From: JANNYA01 sp031422315
GTDB taxonomy: Bacteria; Pseudomonadota; Gammaproteobacteria; Xanthomonadales; SZUA-5
DNA length: 62,053 nucleotides
Assembly (NCBI GenBank): GCA_031422315.1
Contig: JANOQN010000045.1
Location: 1 to 62,053 of the forward strand
Direction of reading: 5' to 3'
Shown here: positions 26,001 through 34,192 of the stretch, piece after piece
How positions within the stretch are numbered: the first letter of the stretch is position 1
Layout of the letters: each line of letters opens with the position of its first letter
The notes under the pieces: generated by a model
The model's database searches: none
Told to the model about the DNA's origin: nothing
Seen by the model: the letters and a program-made list of their open reading frames with translations, nothing else
Made by a program: the position numbers and the translations under genes

Positions 26001-27444
26001 CGATGCAAACGGTGAAAGCCCACTCGTGGCTTGGACTAAACACGTGCATCCAGACGATCAAGCGCGCATCCAAGATCAGCTGCGCACGATTATGGATCGC
26101 GGCAGTAGTAGCAAGCTTGAGTTTAGAATCATCGATAAAAATGGCGTTTCGCGTTGGATCTACGGCGTTATTGTTACCGTGCGAAACATTGACGGGCGCT
26201 TTGCTAGATTGGTATTCACCATTGTAGATATCAGCGAACGCAAGCTGCTAGAAATTGAGCGCATAAGGCTACAAGATCAAGTTGCTAGAACACAGCGCGA
26301 AGAAAGCTTAGGTACCTTAGCAGCAGGCATTGCGCACGATATCAATAATTTACTCACCGCCGCGTTCGGGCAAATTGATATGGCTAAATTGACTGACAGC
26401 GATACTGAGCGCGCTGATAATTTAGGGCAAATCGAGGAGTCGCTGGCCCATATGGCGGGCCTAAGTCAGCAAATGTTGGCCTATTCCGGGCGTGGCACGC
26501 AAAATCGGCGCGCGCTCGATATCAACGATTCACTGGAAAAAATTCGCTCGATCTTGAGCGTGTCCGTGAAAAAATTAGGGCGCTTCAACATCGATTTTTT
26601 TCCAGAGAAGTTGACGGTTTTGGCGGACGAATCGCAAATCCAACAAATTGCAATCAATTTGCTTATGAATGCGACAGAAGCGCTAGATGCAAGGCAGCGC
26701 AGCGCGCCAGATGCCCGCAATTGGCGGCCTGTGGTGAGCCTTGAAACGGGGCGATTTGGTTGGAATCAGCTCAGTCCAGCATTGCAAAGCGTGCTTAAGC
26801 CCTGTGCGGTGGTAGTTTTTGTCAAAGTCAGCGATAACGGCATTGGCATGGACGCCGCCACCAGTAGTCATGCGATGGAGCCATTTTTTTCAAGCAAAGG
26901 CACGGGGCGAGGGTTAGGACTTTCGGTGGTGGACGGTATCGTGCGCAGCCACGGCGGCGCATTCGTGATTGAGTCAACACCTAGTGTTGGCACGCATTGC
27001 ACCGCGTATTTCGCCGGCGAACAAACCTCAACTATAAAAATGCCGAGCCGAGGCGCACCTGAACTGCATCGCAGCGGCTTGATTTTGGTGGTAGATGACG
27101 AAGCGAGCTTGCGCAATCTCATAAGTCGGACCCTTAATGCGCAAGGCTATGAGACGCTGACCGCTGCCGATGGCGTGCAGGCGCTGCAAGTGCTGGAACA
27201 TCAGCCCGATATCGATTTGGTTTTGCTCGATTTGACGATGCCAGAAAAAGATGGTTTGGCGGTATACCTAGAAATTGTGCGACTGCAACTGCCGGTGCGG
27301 GTAGTACTGATGAGCGGCTATAGCGAACATGCAATTGGTCAGCTCAGTGCGGGCGGCGCTGTCGCCCCAGCTTTTTTATCGAAGCCGTTTCGAGCTAATG
27401 ATTTACTGGCAGCGGTTTCTAGCTCGCTCGCAGGTGATGTTTGA
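23083..27444 (+). CDS. Soluble multi-PAS hybrid histidine kinase
   Basis: 1453 aa from ATG 23083 (open upstream to 23005; ATG 23116 is also possible). About eight consecutive PAS domains, at least five of the PAS_3 type with an HPDDR or HVDDR core followed by a PAC motif, fill residues 20-1070. Then come HisKA with His1085 in GIAHDINNLL, HATPase (DNGIGM, GTGRGLGLSVV), and a C-terminal receiver with Asp1383 in LLDLTMPEKDG and the KPF Lys. There is no signal peptide or membrane helix, so sensing is cytoplasmic, possibly of redox state, light or ligands. No response regulator gene is adjacent; alr follows 29 bp later on the same strand. Confidence 0.92.
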   Translation: MTIDEFSLRDQMTELNVRLAALELDAARFRAIWRGRHDLVVDLDDLGAVRSVSPAMLERLGLTEAECEGRSTFDFTTPEYASKLANETPTVFDWVARRAPFEIPLVHKSGELVWFEGNIYAYAVENAINHGSTNGFFCVYRDITEAKVLQHEQARLSSSLIESLAISGVENFEFDVDEGIVAQSPGYSGLYGLPEYGANWRTLEDWLQAVHPDDRHLMLSRQQSSKPSEITASDKQASEAQVPPLIFRVLLQDGTVRHVETRARYLFKDNGAVQRVIGAARDVTKIHTDRLRDVREQQSAFERERDLVNRLNTALKVGNVESFQWNAITDTYELSEGYLALHSFEPHSPLNEAKLLQQIHVDDRERMRARIEKGRRLGGKYPPIVYRARAADGYRHIESTAEYIHVNGVLSKIIGMATDVSQRISAEQSLERAKQRAETAILIGELGFAEWEKGKGWGEMNQRYRDLLGLESDEAPAHFESYLQHIHVDDREDFLLRTEKGRTTGRSGMGTHRFLRPDGTWVWIESAAHFELDAAGVQRAFIVARDLTYQKATEQSLQSSVERLTAAMQIGQVELFERDLNANSSSYTHGFSELVGWTGAKPMSDAEFLTLILPDDRAKFQSYLEAEPSHEAQPLRLRVDAGDGLRSVELTARNFFDAQGKAVRTLGAIRDVTYQVMVEDEIRAQSALFEALIENAPDIIVRIDRDLKIVLANKALQTMLKIDPIDVVGKTPEELPFNTGRAADIRARIERCFESREGGEFELQFKNIDNAPHLLVRYVPEFNSSGDLRFVLVLMRNVTDLKLAEAEAIATARQLGQILETAEEGIVVADINDVIVFNNPKLEQIFGYGTNELHGESEAILQLDSNDAMWRGRSSDRKRGLAESYTQRFRRKDGSTVLCWVNAKPLTDDKGVYSGTLAMITDVSELERTEAELRHAVEWLEFSMESAQIAGFDLDLETGQARTTALFRDWFDPDANGESPLVAWTKHVHPDDQARIQDQLRTIMDRGSSSKLEFRIIDKNGVSRWIYGVIVTVRNIDGRFARLVFTIVDISERKLLEIERIRLQDQVARTQREESLGTLAAGIAHDINNLLTAAFGQIDMAKLTDSDTERADNLGQIEESLAHMAGLSQQMLAYSGRGTQNRRALDINDSLEKIRSILSVSVKKLGRFNIDFFPEKLTVLADESQIQQIAINLLMNATEALDARQRSAPDARNWRPVVSLETGRFGWNQLSPALQSVLKPCAVVVFVKVSDNGIGMDAATSSHAMEPFFSSKGTGRGLGLSVVDGIVRSHGGAFVIESTPSVGTHCTAYFAGEQTSTIKMPSRGAPELHRSGLILVVDDEASLRNLISRTLNAQGYETLTAADGVQALQVLEHQPDIDLVLLDLTMPEKDGLAVYLEIVRLQLPVRVVLMSGYSEHAIGQLSAGGAVAPAFLSKPFRANDLLAAVSSSLAGDV

Positions 27445-27473
27445 GCCTGTTGAACACAAGCCGCGTTTAAGCG

Positions 27474-28559
27474 ATGCGCGCCGCAGGGGCCAGCATCCAT
27501 GTCGATGCGATTACCCGCAATCTCGCGCGCGTGCGGGAGCTTGCGCCTGGCTCGAAAGTGCTCGCAATTGTCAAAGCGGATGGCTACGGGCACGGCTTGG
27601 AGCGGGTAATAAGGTATCTTTCCGGCGCGGATGCATTCGGCGTAGCCAGCATTGAAGATGCCGAGCGCATTCGTGCGCTCGGCTTGAATCATCGGATCGT
27701 TTTGCTGAGCGGATTTGACGAGCCGCGAGATTTAGAAATTGTGCGCGAACTCAAGCTTGATTGCGTGCTGCATGATCATGCGCAACTCGCGTTGCTGGCT
27801 GCTGAAGCGAATGCGGCTGCGCGCCCTGCGATATCGTTTTGGGTCAAGTTCGATACCGGCATGCACCGTCTAGGCTTTGCCATTGCTGAGGCAGCTAACA
27901 TCTTGCAGCGGGTGCAAACCCTGCCGCAGGCGCGCAGCGAACTGACGCTGATGACGCATTTTGCAAATGCCGATGAAGCCGGTCCACACACAAAGCAGCA
28001 AACCGCGCTATTTGATGGGTGCGATTGGCCAAGCGGCGCCGCACAAAGCCTGGCTAATTCTGCCGCCACGTTGCGATTTAGCGATACCCGGCGCGCTTGG
28101 GTGCGCCCGGGCGGCATTTTGTACGGGCTTTCCACCGTGCCTGGAAAAACCGGCGCCGAGCTGGGCTTTCATCCGTGCATGACACTAAGCTCCAGGCTCA
28201 TCTCCGTCAAAAACATACCTGCGGGCGCGGCGGTGGGCTACGGTGGCAGCTTTGTCGCACCTGTTGCTATGCGAATAGGCATTGCCGCAATTGGCTATGG
28301 TGATGGCTATCCGCGCAATGCCGGCAGCGGCACACCGGTACTAGTGGACGGCAATCCTGCGCACACAATAGGCCGGGTTTCGATGGACTTACTAACGATT
28401 GACGTCAGTCATTTGGACAGCGCAAAAGTGGGCAGCGCGGTGACGCTGTGGGGTCCTGATTTGCCGGTCGAAACCATTGCGGCGTGCGCTGGCACTATCA
28501 GCTATGAGCTGACGTGCGGGGTTACGCGGCGCGTGCGTTTTTCAGAAACTGACCTTTAA
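27474..28559 (+). CDS. alr: Alanine racemase
   Basis: 361 aa. A PLP-dependent enzyme that makes D-alanine for peptidoglycan. The PLP Lys34 is in AIVKADGYGHG, and the second catalytic base Tyr256 in AVGYGGSF; substrate and dimer motifs KFDTGMHRLGF, NSAATL, RPGGILYG and IGRVSMDL are present. The length is normal. The stop overlaps the start of the downstream peptide-binding protein (TAATG), suggesting one transcript for alr and the two transporter genes. Confidence 0.96.
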   Translation: MRAAGASIHVDAITRNLARVRELAPGSKVLAIVKADGYGHGLERVIRYLSGADAFGVASIEDAERIRALGLNHRIVLLSGFDEPRDLEIVRELKLDCVLHDHAQLALLAAEANAAARPAISFWVKFDTGMHRLGFAIAEAANILQRVQTLPQARSELTLMTHFANADEAGPHTKQQTALFDGCDWPSGAAQSLANSAATLRFSDTRRAWVRPGGILYGLSTVPGKTGAELGFHPCMTLSSRLISVKNIPAGAAVGYGGSFVAPVAMRIGIAAIGYGDGYPRNAGSGTPVLVDGNPAHTIGRVSMDLLTIDVSHLDSAKVGSAVTLWGPDLPVETIAACAGTISYELTCGVTRRVRFSETDL

Positions 28560-30127
28560 TGCGCCCAATTTTGCCACTGCTGTTTGGTTTATTAGCTTAT
28601 TGGTTTAGCGCAGCGCCCGGGTATGCCGCAGTACTGGAGCGCGGCAACGGGCCGGAGCCAGATTCATTGGATCCGCAGCGCGCGCAGGGTTTAGCCGCGC
28701 AATCGATTTTGCGTGATTTGTTTGAAGGTTTGACGCGCGTGAACGGCTTCGGTGAGATTGAGCCTGCGATCGCGCTCAGCTGGTCAACGAGTGAAGATGG
28801 TTTGCGCTGGCGCTTTCAGCTCGATCCGAACGCGCGCTATAGCGATGGTGCACCGATTACCTCCGGTGATTTTGTCTACGCCTTTGAACGCGCGCTATTT
28901 CCGATGACGGCCGCGCCCTACGCGAGCCAGCTAGAATCCATCGTGGGTGCAAGTGAACGTTTGGCAGGGCAGGATTCAGCGCCGCTCGGCGTGTTAGCGC
29001 TCGCGCCGCATGACTTAGAAATTCAACTCAAACGGCCAAACGCAGCGCTGGCTAGCATTTTGAGCCTGCCGATTGCCGCGCCGGTGCAGCGCGCCTGCTT
29101 TGAACAGCATGGCGATCAGTGCATACGCCCAAATCGGCTACCCAGCACAGGTGCCTATCGCTTGATTGCCTGGCGGCCATTAGGTTCCGTACTGTTAGAA
29201 AAAAACCCGCACTATGCCAAAGCGAAGTTAGTCGCGATTGAGCGCGTGCGCTTTCACGTCACCGAAGACGCCAGCGAAGAAGCGCGCCGATTCGCCACTG
29301 GCGAGCTGCATTTGACCGAAACTGTGCCGCCAGGTCGGCTGGCGCAGCTGCGCAAAAAATTTGGCGAACAGCTGCGCATCGCGCCAAGCTTAGGTACATT
29401 TTTTTTGGGCTACAACTTATCTAAAGCGCCGTTTGCAGACTCGCCAAAGTTGCGGGAGGCACTCAGCTTAGCGCTGGATCGCGGCCTAATTGTCAGCATT
29501 ATTACCGGCACGGGTGAACGACCAGCCTGGGGTTTGCTGCCGCCAGAATTGCGCGCAAGTGGCAGCATGCAAACACAGGAAACTAACGAAACGCGTGTCA
29601 AACGAGCGCAGGCCTTGTATCAAGCCGCCGGATACAGCCAGAAAAATCCACTGGAAGTGGAGTTGCGCTACAACACCACGCTGCTTAATCGCAGGCTTAT
29701 GCTGGCAGTGTCGTTAATGTGGGAGCAAAACCTCGGCGTGCGTACGATTTTGCGCAATGAAGAATGGAAAGTGTTCGTGCAAAATCGCAGAGCTAAGCGC
29801 AACACAGAGGTGTTTCGCGGCGGCTGGAACGCCGATTTGGCCGACCCGCTCAATTTCTTAGAGCTTTATGCCTCCGGGTCGCATTTGAACTACTCGGGCT
29901 ATGCTAATCCAGACTTTGATACTGAGCTGGCGAACGCCAAAATTGCGCCTGATTGGCCAGCGCGGCTCGCCAGCGCTGAACGCGCAGAGGCCATTTTGCG
30001 GCAAGATTTTGCCCTACTGCCGATCTTTCACTACACCAGCAAGCATTTAGTGAGTAAAAAGCTGCGCGGCTTTGTCGAAAATCCGCTCGACGTGCATCCC
30101 AGCCGTAGTATGCAGCTGCTGCCATGA
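28559..30127 (+). CDS. Peptide ABC transporter substrate-binding protein (SBP_bac_5, OppA/MppA-like)
   Basis: 522 aa. A signal peptide ends near GYA-AV (about 24). The body is the family 5 extracellular solute-binding protein: GNGPEPDSLDPQRAQG, SWSTSEDGLRWRFQL, SDGAPITSGDFVYAFERA, the STGAYRLIAW block, and NADLADPLNFLELY near the end. Such proteins bind oligopeptides, including cell-wall peptides in the MppA subgroup. Start and stop overlap the alr and permease genes. Whether it binds murein peptides is only suggested by its coupling to alr. Confidence 0.93.
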   Translation: MRPILPLLFGLLAYWFSAAPGYAAVLERGNGPEPDSLDPQRAQGLAAQSILRDLFEGLTRVNGFGEIEPAIALSWSTSEDGLRWRFQLDPNARYSDGAPITSGDFVYAFERALFPMTAAPYASQLESIVGASERLAGQDSAPLGVLALAPHDLEIQLKRPNAALASILSLPIAAPVQRACFEQHGDQCIRPNRLPSTGAYRLIAWRPLGSVLLEKNPHYAKAKLVAIERVRFHVTEDASEEARRFATGELHLTETVPPGRLAQLRKKFGEQLRIAPSLGTFFLGYNLSKAPFADSPKLREALSLALDRGLIVSIITGTGERPAWGLLPPELRASGSMQTQETNETRVKRAQALYQAAGYSQKNPLEVELRYNTTLLNRRLMLAVSLMWEQNLGVRTILRNEEWKVFVQNRRAKRNTEVFRGGWNADLADPLNFLELYASGSHLNYSGYANPDFDTELANAKIAPDWPARLASAERAEAILRQDFALLPIFHYTSKHLVSKKLRGFVENPLDVHPSRSMQLLP

Positions 30128-31041
30128 TGGCGCTGCTCAGAAAGCTGTTTAGCGCTGGCTTGGTGCTGTTTTTGCTACTCGCGATTTGTTTAGCACTCTT
30201 GCGTGCCTTGCCGGGCGGGCCGTTTGATAATGAGCGTGCAGCAGCGCCAGAGGTGCAGGCAGCATTAGCAGCGCGCTTTGGCACCGACCAAAGCTATTTC
30301 GTGCAGCTTTGGCGCTACGCTGGCACAGCGCTGCAAGGTGATTTCGGGCCCTCATTCCAATACACCGATTTTAGCGTTGGCGAGCTGATTGCCCAGGCTT
30401 TACCACTCACGCTTAGCATAGGCTGCTTGGCGCTTTTGCTGGCTTGGGGCTTGGCGGTACCGATTGCGCTATATGCTAGTGCAAGGCCGGGAAGCGGGCT
30501 GGATCGGCTATTGCGGTTGCTCTCGACGGGCCTGCTATCGACGCCGAAATTCGTCTCAGCGCCCATTTTGGCGCTTGTTTTTGCGGTATGGCTCGGGCTT
30601 TTGCCGAGCTCAGGCTTGGGAGAGCCGGCCTGGAAGTATTTTTTACTGCCAGCGCTGGCACTGGCGCTGACGCAGTTTGGCTCTGCCGCGCGGGTTGTGC
30701 GCGGCGCATTAATCGAAGCCGAGCGCAGTGATGCGTTAAAAGCGGCGCGCGCGCGCGGCCTGAGTGAATCGCGTTTGAAATGGCGGCATCGTTTGCCAAT
30801 CGCGCTGCCCAGTGCCTGTGCATTTGTATTGCCTTCGGCGGTGGCGGTATTGACTGGCTCCGCAGTGGTGGAGCAGGTGTTCGCCCTGCCCGGCCTTGGA
30901 CGAGCGCTGCTCAGCGCCGCGCTGAATCGCGATTACACGTTGCTGCTGGGCGTTGTGTTGACCTGCGGGGTGATCGTGCTGATTTTGGCTTGGCTGATTG
31001 AGGTGCTGGTGCTTTGGCTAGACCCGAGGCGGCGGACGTGA
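30124..31041 (+). CDS. Oligopeptide ABC transporter permease, OppB type
   Basis: 305 aa, about six membrane helices. The long periplasmic loop after helix 1 holds the OppB/DppB pattern (ALPGGPFDNER, FGTDQSYFVQLWRY, GDFGPSFQY). The EAA loop that contacts the ATPase reads DALKAARARGLSESRLKWRHRLP, followed by PLPSAV-like sequence, a GSAVVEQVFALPGLG segment and a final helix. It overlaps the binding-protein gene by 4 bp. A second permease (OppC) and ATPases would be needed for transport, but none follows; a likely terminator lies 20 bp downstream. Confidence 0.93.
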   Translation: MMALLRKLFSAGLVLFLLLAICLALLRALPGGPFDNERAAAPEVQAALAARFGTDQSYFVQLWRYAGTALQGDFGPSFQYTDFSVGELIAQALPLTLSIGCLALLLAWGLAVPIALYASARPGSGLDRLLRLLSTGLLSTPKFVSAPILALVFAVWLGLLPSSGLGEPAWKYFLLPALALALTQFGSAARVVRGALIEAERSDALKAARARGLSESRLKWRHRLPIALPSACAFVLPSAVAVLTGSAVVEQVFALPGLGRALLSAALNRDYTLLLGVVLTCGVIVLILAWLIEVLVLWLDPRRRT

Positions 31042-31060
31042 TCTAGCTGGTCGGAGCGCC

Positions 31061-31080
31061 GCTGCAAAATTGCAGTTTTT
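31061..31080 (+). terminator. Likely intrinsic terminator after the oppAB-like genes
   Basis: CTGCA (31062-31066) pairs with TGCAG (31071-31075) around AAAT and is followed by five T. The stem is short, so termination may be partial, but its position directly after the permease stop supports the end of the alr operon here. Confidence 0.5.
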
Positions 31081-31179
31081 ACAATCTTGGATACAACGCA
31101 TTTCGATTAGCGCTTTTAACGCTCACGTCTTCAACACCGAGCATCGCTTTTAATTGTCTTTGACTAGGCTGGAGCATCC

Positions 31180-31968
31180 ATGACCACTGACCATATGCTG
31201 GCTGATTTGAGCCTTGTTGCTGCATTTACTAGCGTGGTGATGATTGCCACCTGGGCCTGGCAAAAACATACGCGCAATGCTGGCTATGTGGACATTGCCT
31301 GGGCTGCCTGCTTGGCTTTTGCCGCGCTGTATTACGGTGCTACCGGTGAGGGCTCAATTGTTGCGCGCATGCTGACTGCTTTGTTGGGGGCGGTGTGGGC
31401 ATTTCGGTTAGCGAATCATTTGCTAGCGCGCGTGCTGCACGAAAAAGAAGATGGCCGCTATGCGTTTTTGCGAACGCACTGGAAAGATAATCAGCTTAAA
31501 TTTTTCCTATTTTTTCAGGGCCAAACGCTGCTCGTACTGCTGTTTTCGGTGCCGTTTTTAGTGGCCGCGCAAAATCCCGCTGATGGCTTTCAATGGTTTT
31601 ACGTAGCGGCGTTTGCACTCTGGGTGATAGCGCTTGGCGGTGAATCACTCGCGGATCGCCAGCTTGCGGATTTTCGCAATAATCCGAAAAATCGTGGCAC
31701 CACTTGCAGAGCGGGTTTGTGGCGCTATTCGAGGCACCCTAATTATTTTTTTGAATGGCTGCATTGGTTTAGCTACTGCTTAATCGCATTTGGATCAGCC
31801 TGGGGTTGGTTTAGCTTGATTGGCCCGGCGGTTATGCTGGTCACGCTGTGCTGGGTTACCGGCATTCCATTTGTCGAAGCGCAATCGCTGCGCTCACGCG
31901 GAGATGACTATCGGCGTTATCAGCAAAGCACCAGCGCGTTTGTGCCATGGTTTCCGAAGAAAATTTGA
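31180..31968 (+). CDS. DUF1295 family membrane protein (steroid 5-alpha-reductase-like)
   Basis: 262 aa, six to seven membrane helices. The C-terminal GLWRYSRHPNYFFEW motif and the RRYQQSTSAFVPWFPKK ending are diagnostic of DUF1295, related to steroid 5-alpha-reductase and isoprenylcysteine methyltransferase folds. In bacteria the substrate is unknown. A GGAG ribosome binding site stands five bases before the ATG. It is alone on its transcript, as far as can be seen; 213 bp without recognisable features follow. Confidence 0.88.
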   Translation: MTTDHMLADLSLVAAFTSVVMIATWAWQKHTRNAGYVDIAWAACLAFAALYYGATGEGSIVARMLTALLGAVWAFRLANHLLARVLHEKEDGRYAFLRTHWKDNQLKFFLFFQGQTLLVLLFSVPFLVAAQNPADGFQWFYVAAFALWVIALGGESLADRQLADFRNNPKNRGTTCRAGLWRYSRHPNYFFEWLHWFSYCLIAFGSAWGWFSLIGPAVMLVTLCWVTGIPFVEAQSLRSRGDDYRRYQQSTSAFVPWFPKKI

Positions 31969-32181
31969 CGTTAGGCCAAAGTTCTTTGCACGTTTTGCTG
32001 TCCTTGCGTTAGCACATCAATCATTGCAGCAAGAATCGGTTTCAGCGACCCAGACTAATGCAATAAGAAACAGCGATAGCGCTTTGCTATACAGGCGCCA
32101 GGAGTGCGAATCGAAGATCGCAAGATTCGGTAAGTTGCGCGTACACTTTGAGCGCTTCCATTTTCATTATTAGTCGAATTT

Positions 32182-32601
32182 ATGAAACTTTTTGAAACCC
32201 AGCTCACGCTGCGCTGGCGTGATTTAGACGCTTATTTGCACGTCAATAACGCGAACTATTTGACGCTGTTTGAGGAAACTCGCATTTTGTGGTTCAACAC
32301 TTTCCCTGGCCCTTGGCGCGCACAAGATGCCGAACCGGTGGTGGCGCGCGTGGAAATTGACTACAAACGCGCCCTGCACTATCCAGAAACGCTGTGCAGT
32401 CAGCTGCATTTGGGGCGGGTTGGCAATGCAAGTTTAAGTCTGCTGCACACGTTGAGTTCCGCAAGCGATAGCAAGATAGTCTATGCAACTGGCAAAACGG
32501 TTTTGGTTTGGACGGATCCGCGTGTCGGCAAATCGACGCCGCTGCCTGCGTTGGTGCGCGCGGCTTGCACGTTCATTGAGCCAAGCGATCAAAACTCATG
32601 A
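32182..32601 (+). CDS. 4-hydroxybenzoyl-CoA thioesterase-type acyl-CoA thioesterase
   Basis: 139 aa single hotdog domain. The active-site region RWRDLDAYLHVNNANYL has the family Asp and HVNN motif; VARVEIDYKRALHYPE and TGKTVLVWTD are the expected strands. It likely hydrolyses acyl-CoA or acyl-ACP thioesters in the cytoplasm. The stop overlaps the aldehyde dehydrogenase start by 4 bp (ATGA), so the two are coupled, which could mean a shared catabolic pathway. Confidence 0.88.
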   Translation: MKLFETQLTLRWRDLDAYLHVNNANYLTLFEETRILWFNTFPGPWRAQDAEPVVARVEIDYKRALHYPETLCSQLHLGRVGNASLSLLHTLSSASDSKIVYATGKTVLVWTDPRVGKSTPLPALVRAACTFIEPSDQNS

Positions 32602-34040
32602 GCTATGCGCGCTTAGAAAATTTTATCGATGGTACGTTTCAGAAAAGCGAGCACTCGCGCTTTGTGCCGATCATCGAGCCCGCCACCGGGCAGATTTATG
32701 CCAACGTACCGGAATCAAATGCTGCGGATTTAAAGTTGGCGATTGACGCCGCTCACGCCGCGCAGCCTTCATTTGCAGGATTAGCACCGGCGCAGCGCGC
32801 GCGGTTGCTGCATCAGCTGGCCGACGCAATTGAAGCTGATTGCGACAATTTGGCCGCTATTGAGTCCAAAGATTGCGGCAAAACCATCACCCAAGCTAGG
32901 CAGATTGAAATTCCGCGCGCGGCGGCGAATTTTCGCTACTTTGCCGCGATGGCAGAGAGCTTTGGCAGCGAATCGCATATGCACCCGGACGCGCTCAACG
33001 TCACGCTGCGCGCACCGCTTGGAACCGTTGCCTGCATTAGCCCGTGGAATTTGCCGCTGTATTTGCTGACTTGGAAAATCGCACCCGCGCTTGCCTGTGG
33101 CAATGCGGTCATTGCGAAGCCATCAGAAGTAACGCCAGCCACCGCACATCGATTCGCGGAGCTTGCACAGTTAATATTACCGCCCGGTGTTTTAAACATT
33201 CTGCACGGCAGCGGCGCTGGAATTGGTCAGGCACTGGTGCGCCACCCGGAAATCAAAGCGGTCAGCTTTACTGGCTCAACGCAAACCGGCGCCGCAATTG
33301 CCAGCGAATGCGCGCCGAGCTTTAAAAAAGTTTCACTCGAATTGGGCGGCAAAAATCCAATGCTGATTTTTGCCGATGCTGATTTTGATATGGCCGTACA
33401 GACCGCACTGCGTGCAGCGTTTAGCAATCAAGGCCAGATTTGCCTGTGCGCGTCACGTATTTTGATTGAGCGCTCGATTTATCGCCGCTTTGTCGATGCG
33501 TTTGTCATGGGCGCACAAGCCATTAAAATCGGCGATCCAAGTTTGCTGGAAACCCAGTTTGGCGCGCTGGTATCGAGCGCACATTTGAAAAAAGTTCAAG
33601 ATGCCATTGCCCTCGCTGAGCAAGAAGGCGGCCGGAAACTGCTCGGCGGCGCACGCGTTCAACTTACTGGCCGCTGCGCCGAAGGCTATTTTCTAGAGCC
33701 GACGATTTTTGATCAGCTGCCGCAAAGCGCCCAAACCAATCAGCAAGAAATCTTTGGCCCAGTTGTGACTTTGCAGCCATTCGATAATGAAGCCCAGGCG
33801 CTATTGATGGCGAACGACACCCGTTACGGTTTAGCCACCAGCGTTTACACGCAAGACGTGGGCCGTGCGCAGCGGCTCGCGCATGGCTTACAGATGGGTA
33901 TGGTCTGGATCAACTGCTGGATGCACCGCGATTTACGCACGCCATTTGGCGGGGTGAAAGCCTCAGGCCTGGGCCGCGAAGGCGGCGTTGATGCCATGCG
34001 ATTTTTTACCGATTGTAAGAATGTGGCGTTTGGAAGCTAA
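32598..34040 (+). CDS. NAD-dependent aldehyde dehydrogenase (2-amino/2-hydroxymuconate-semialdehyde type)
   Basis: 480 aa. ALDH superfamily: PWNLPLYLLTWKIAPALACGN, KPSEVTP, FTGSTQTG, the general base Glu248 in ELGGKNP, and the nucleophile Cys282 in NQGQICLCASR. The C-terminal block NCWMHRDLRTPFGGVKASG resembles the 2-hydroxymuconate and 2-aminomuconate semialdehyde dehydrogenase subgroup used in catechol meta-cleavage and kynurenine degradation. No other gene of those routes is in the window, so the substrate is uncertain. Coupled to the thioesterase by an ATGA overlap. Confidence 0.93.
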   Translation: MSYARLENFIDGTFQKSEHSRFVPIIEPATGQIYANVPESNAADLKLAIDAAHAAQPSFAGLAPAQRARLLHQLADAIEADCDNLAAIESKDCGKTITQARQIEIPRAAANFRYFAAMAESFGSESHMHPDALNVTLRAPLGTVACISPWNLPLYLLTWKIAPALACGNAVIAKPSEVTPATAHRFAELAQLILPPGVLNILHGSGAGIGQALVRHPEIKAVSFTGSTQTGAAIASECAPSFKKVSLELGGKNPMLIFADADFDMAVQTALRAAFSNQGQICLCASRILIERSIYRRFVDAFVMGAQAIKIGDPSLLETQFGALVSSAHLKKVQDAIALAEQEGGRKLLGGARVQLTGRCAEGYFLEPTIFDQLPQSAQTNQQEIFGPVVTLQPFDNEAQALLMANDTRYGLATSVYTQDVGRAQRLAHGLQMGMVWINCWMHRDLRTPFGGVKASGLGREGGVDAMRFFTDCKNVAFGS

Positions 34041-34192
34041 ATTTTTCGCCGACCTACAATTCGCTGGCAGACAAATGAAATCGCGACAATCAAACTTTTG
34101 TTTCAATAACTGCCCTTTCATGTGCGAAAGCGCAGCTTCTTTCAAAACCTAATGGCGAGCGAAATCAACTGTGATGCGTCGCTAGGCACTTT

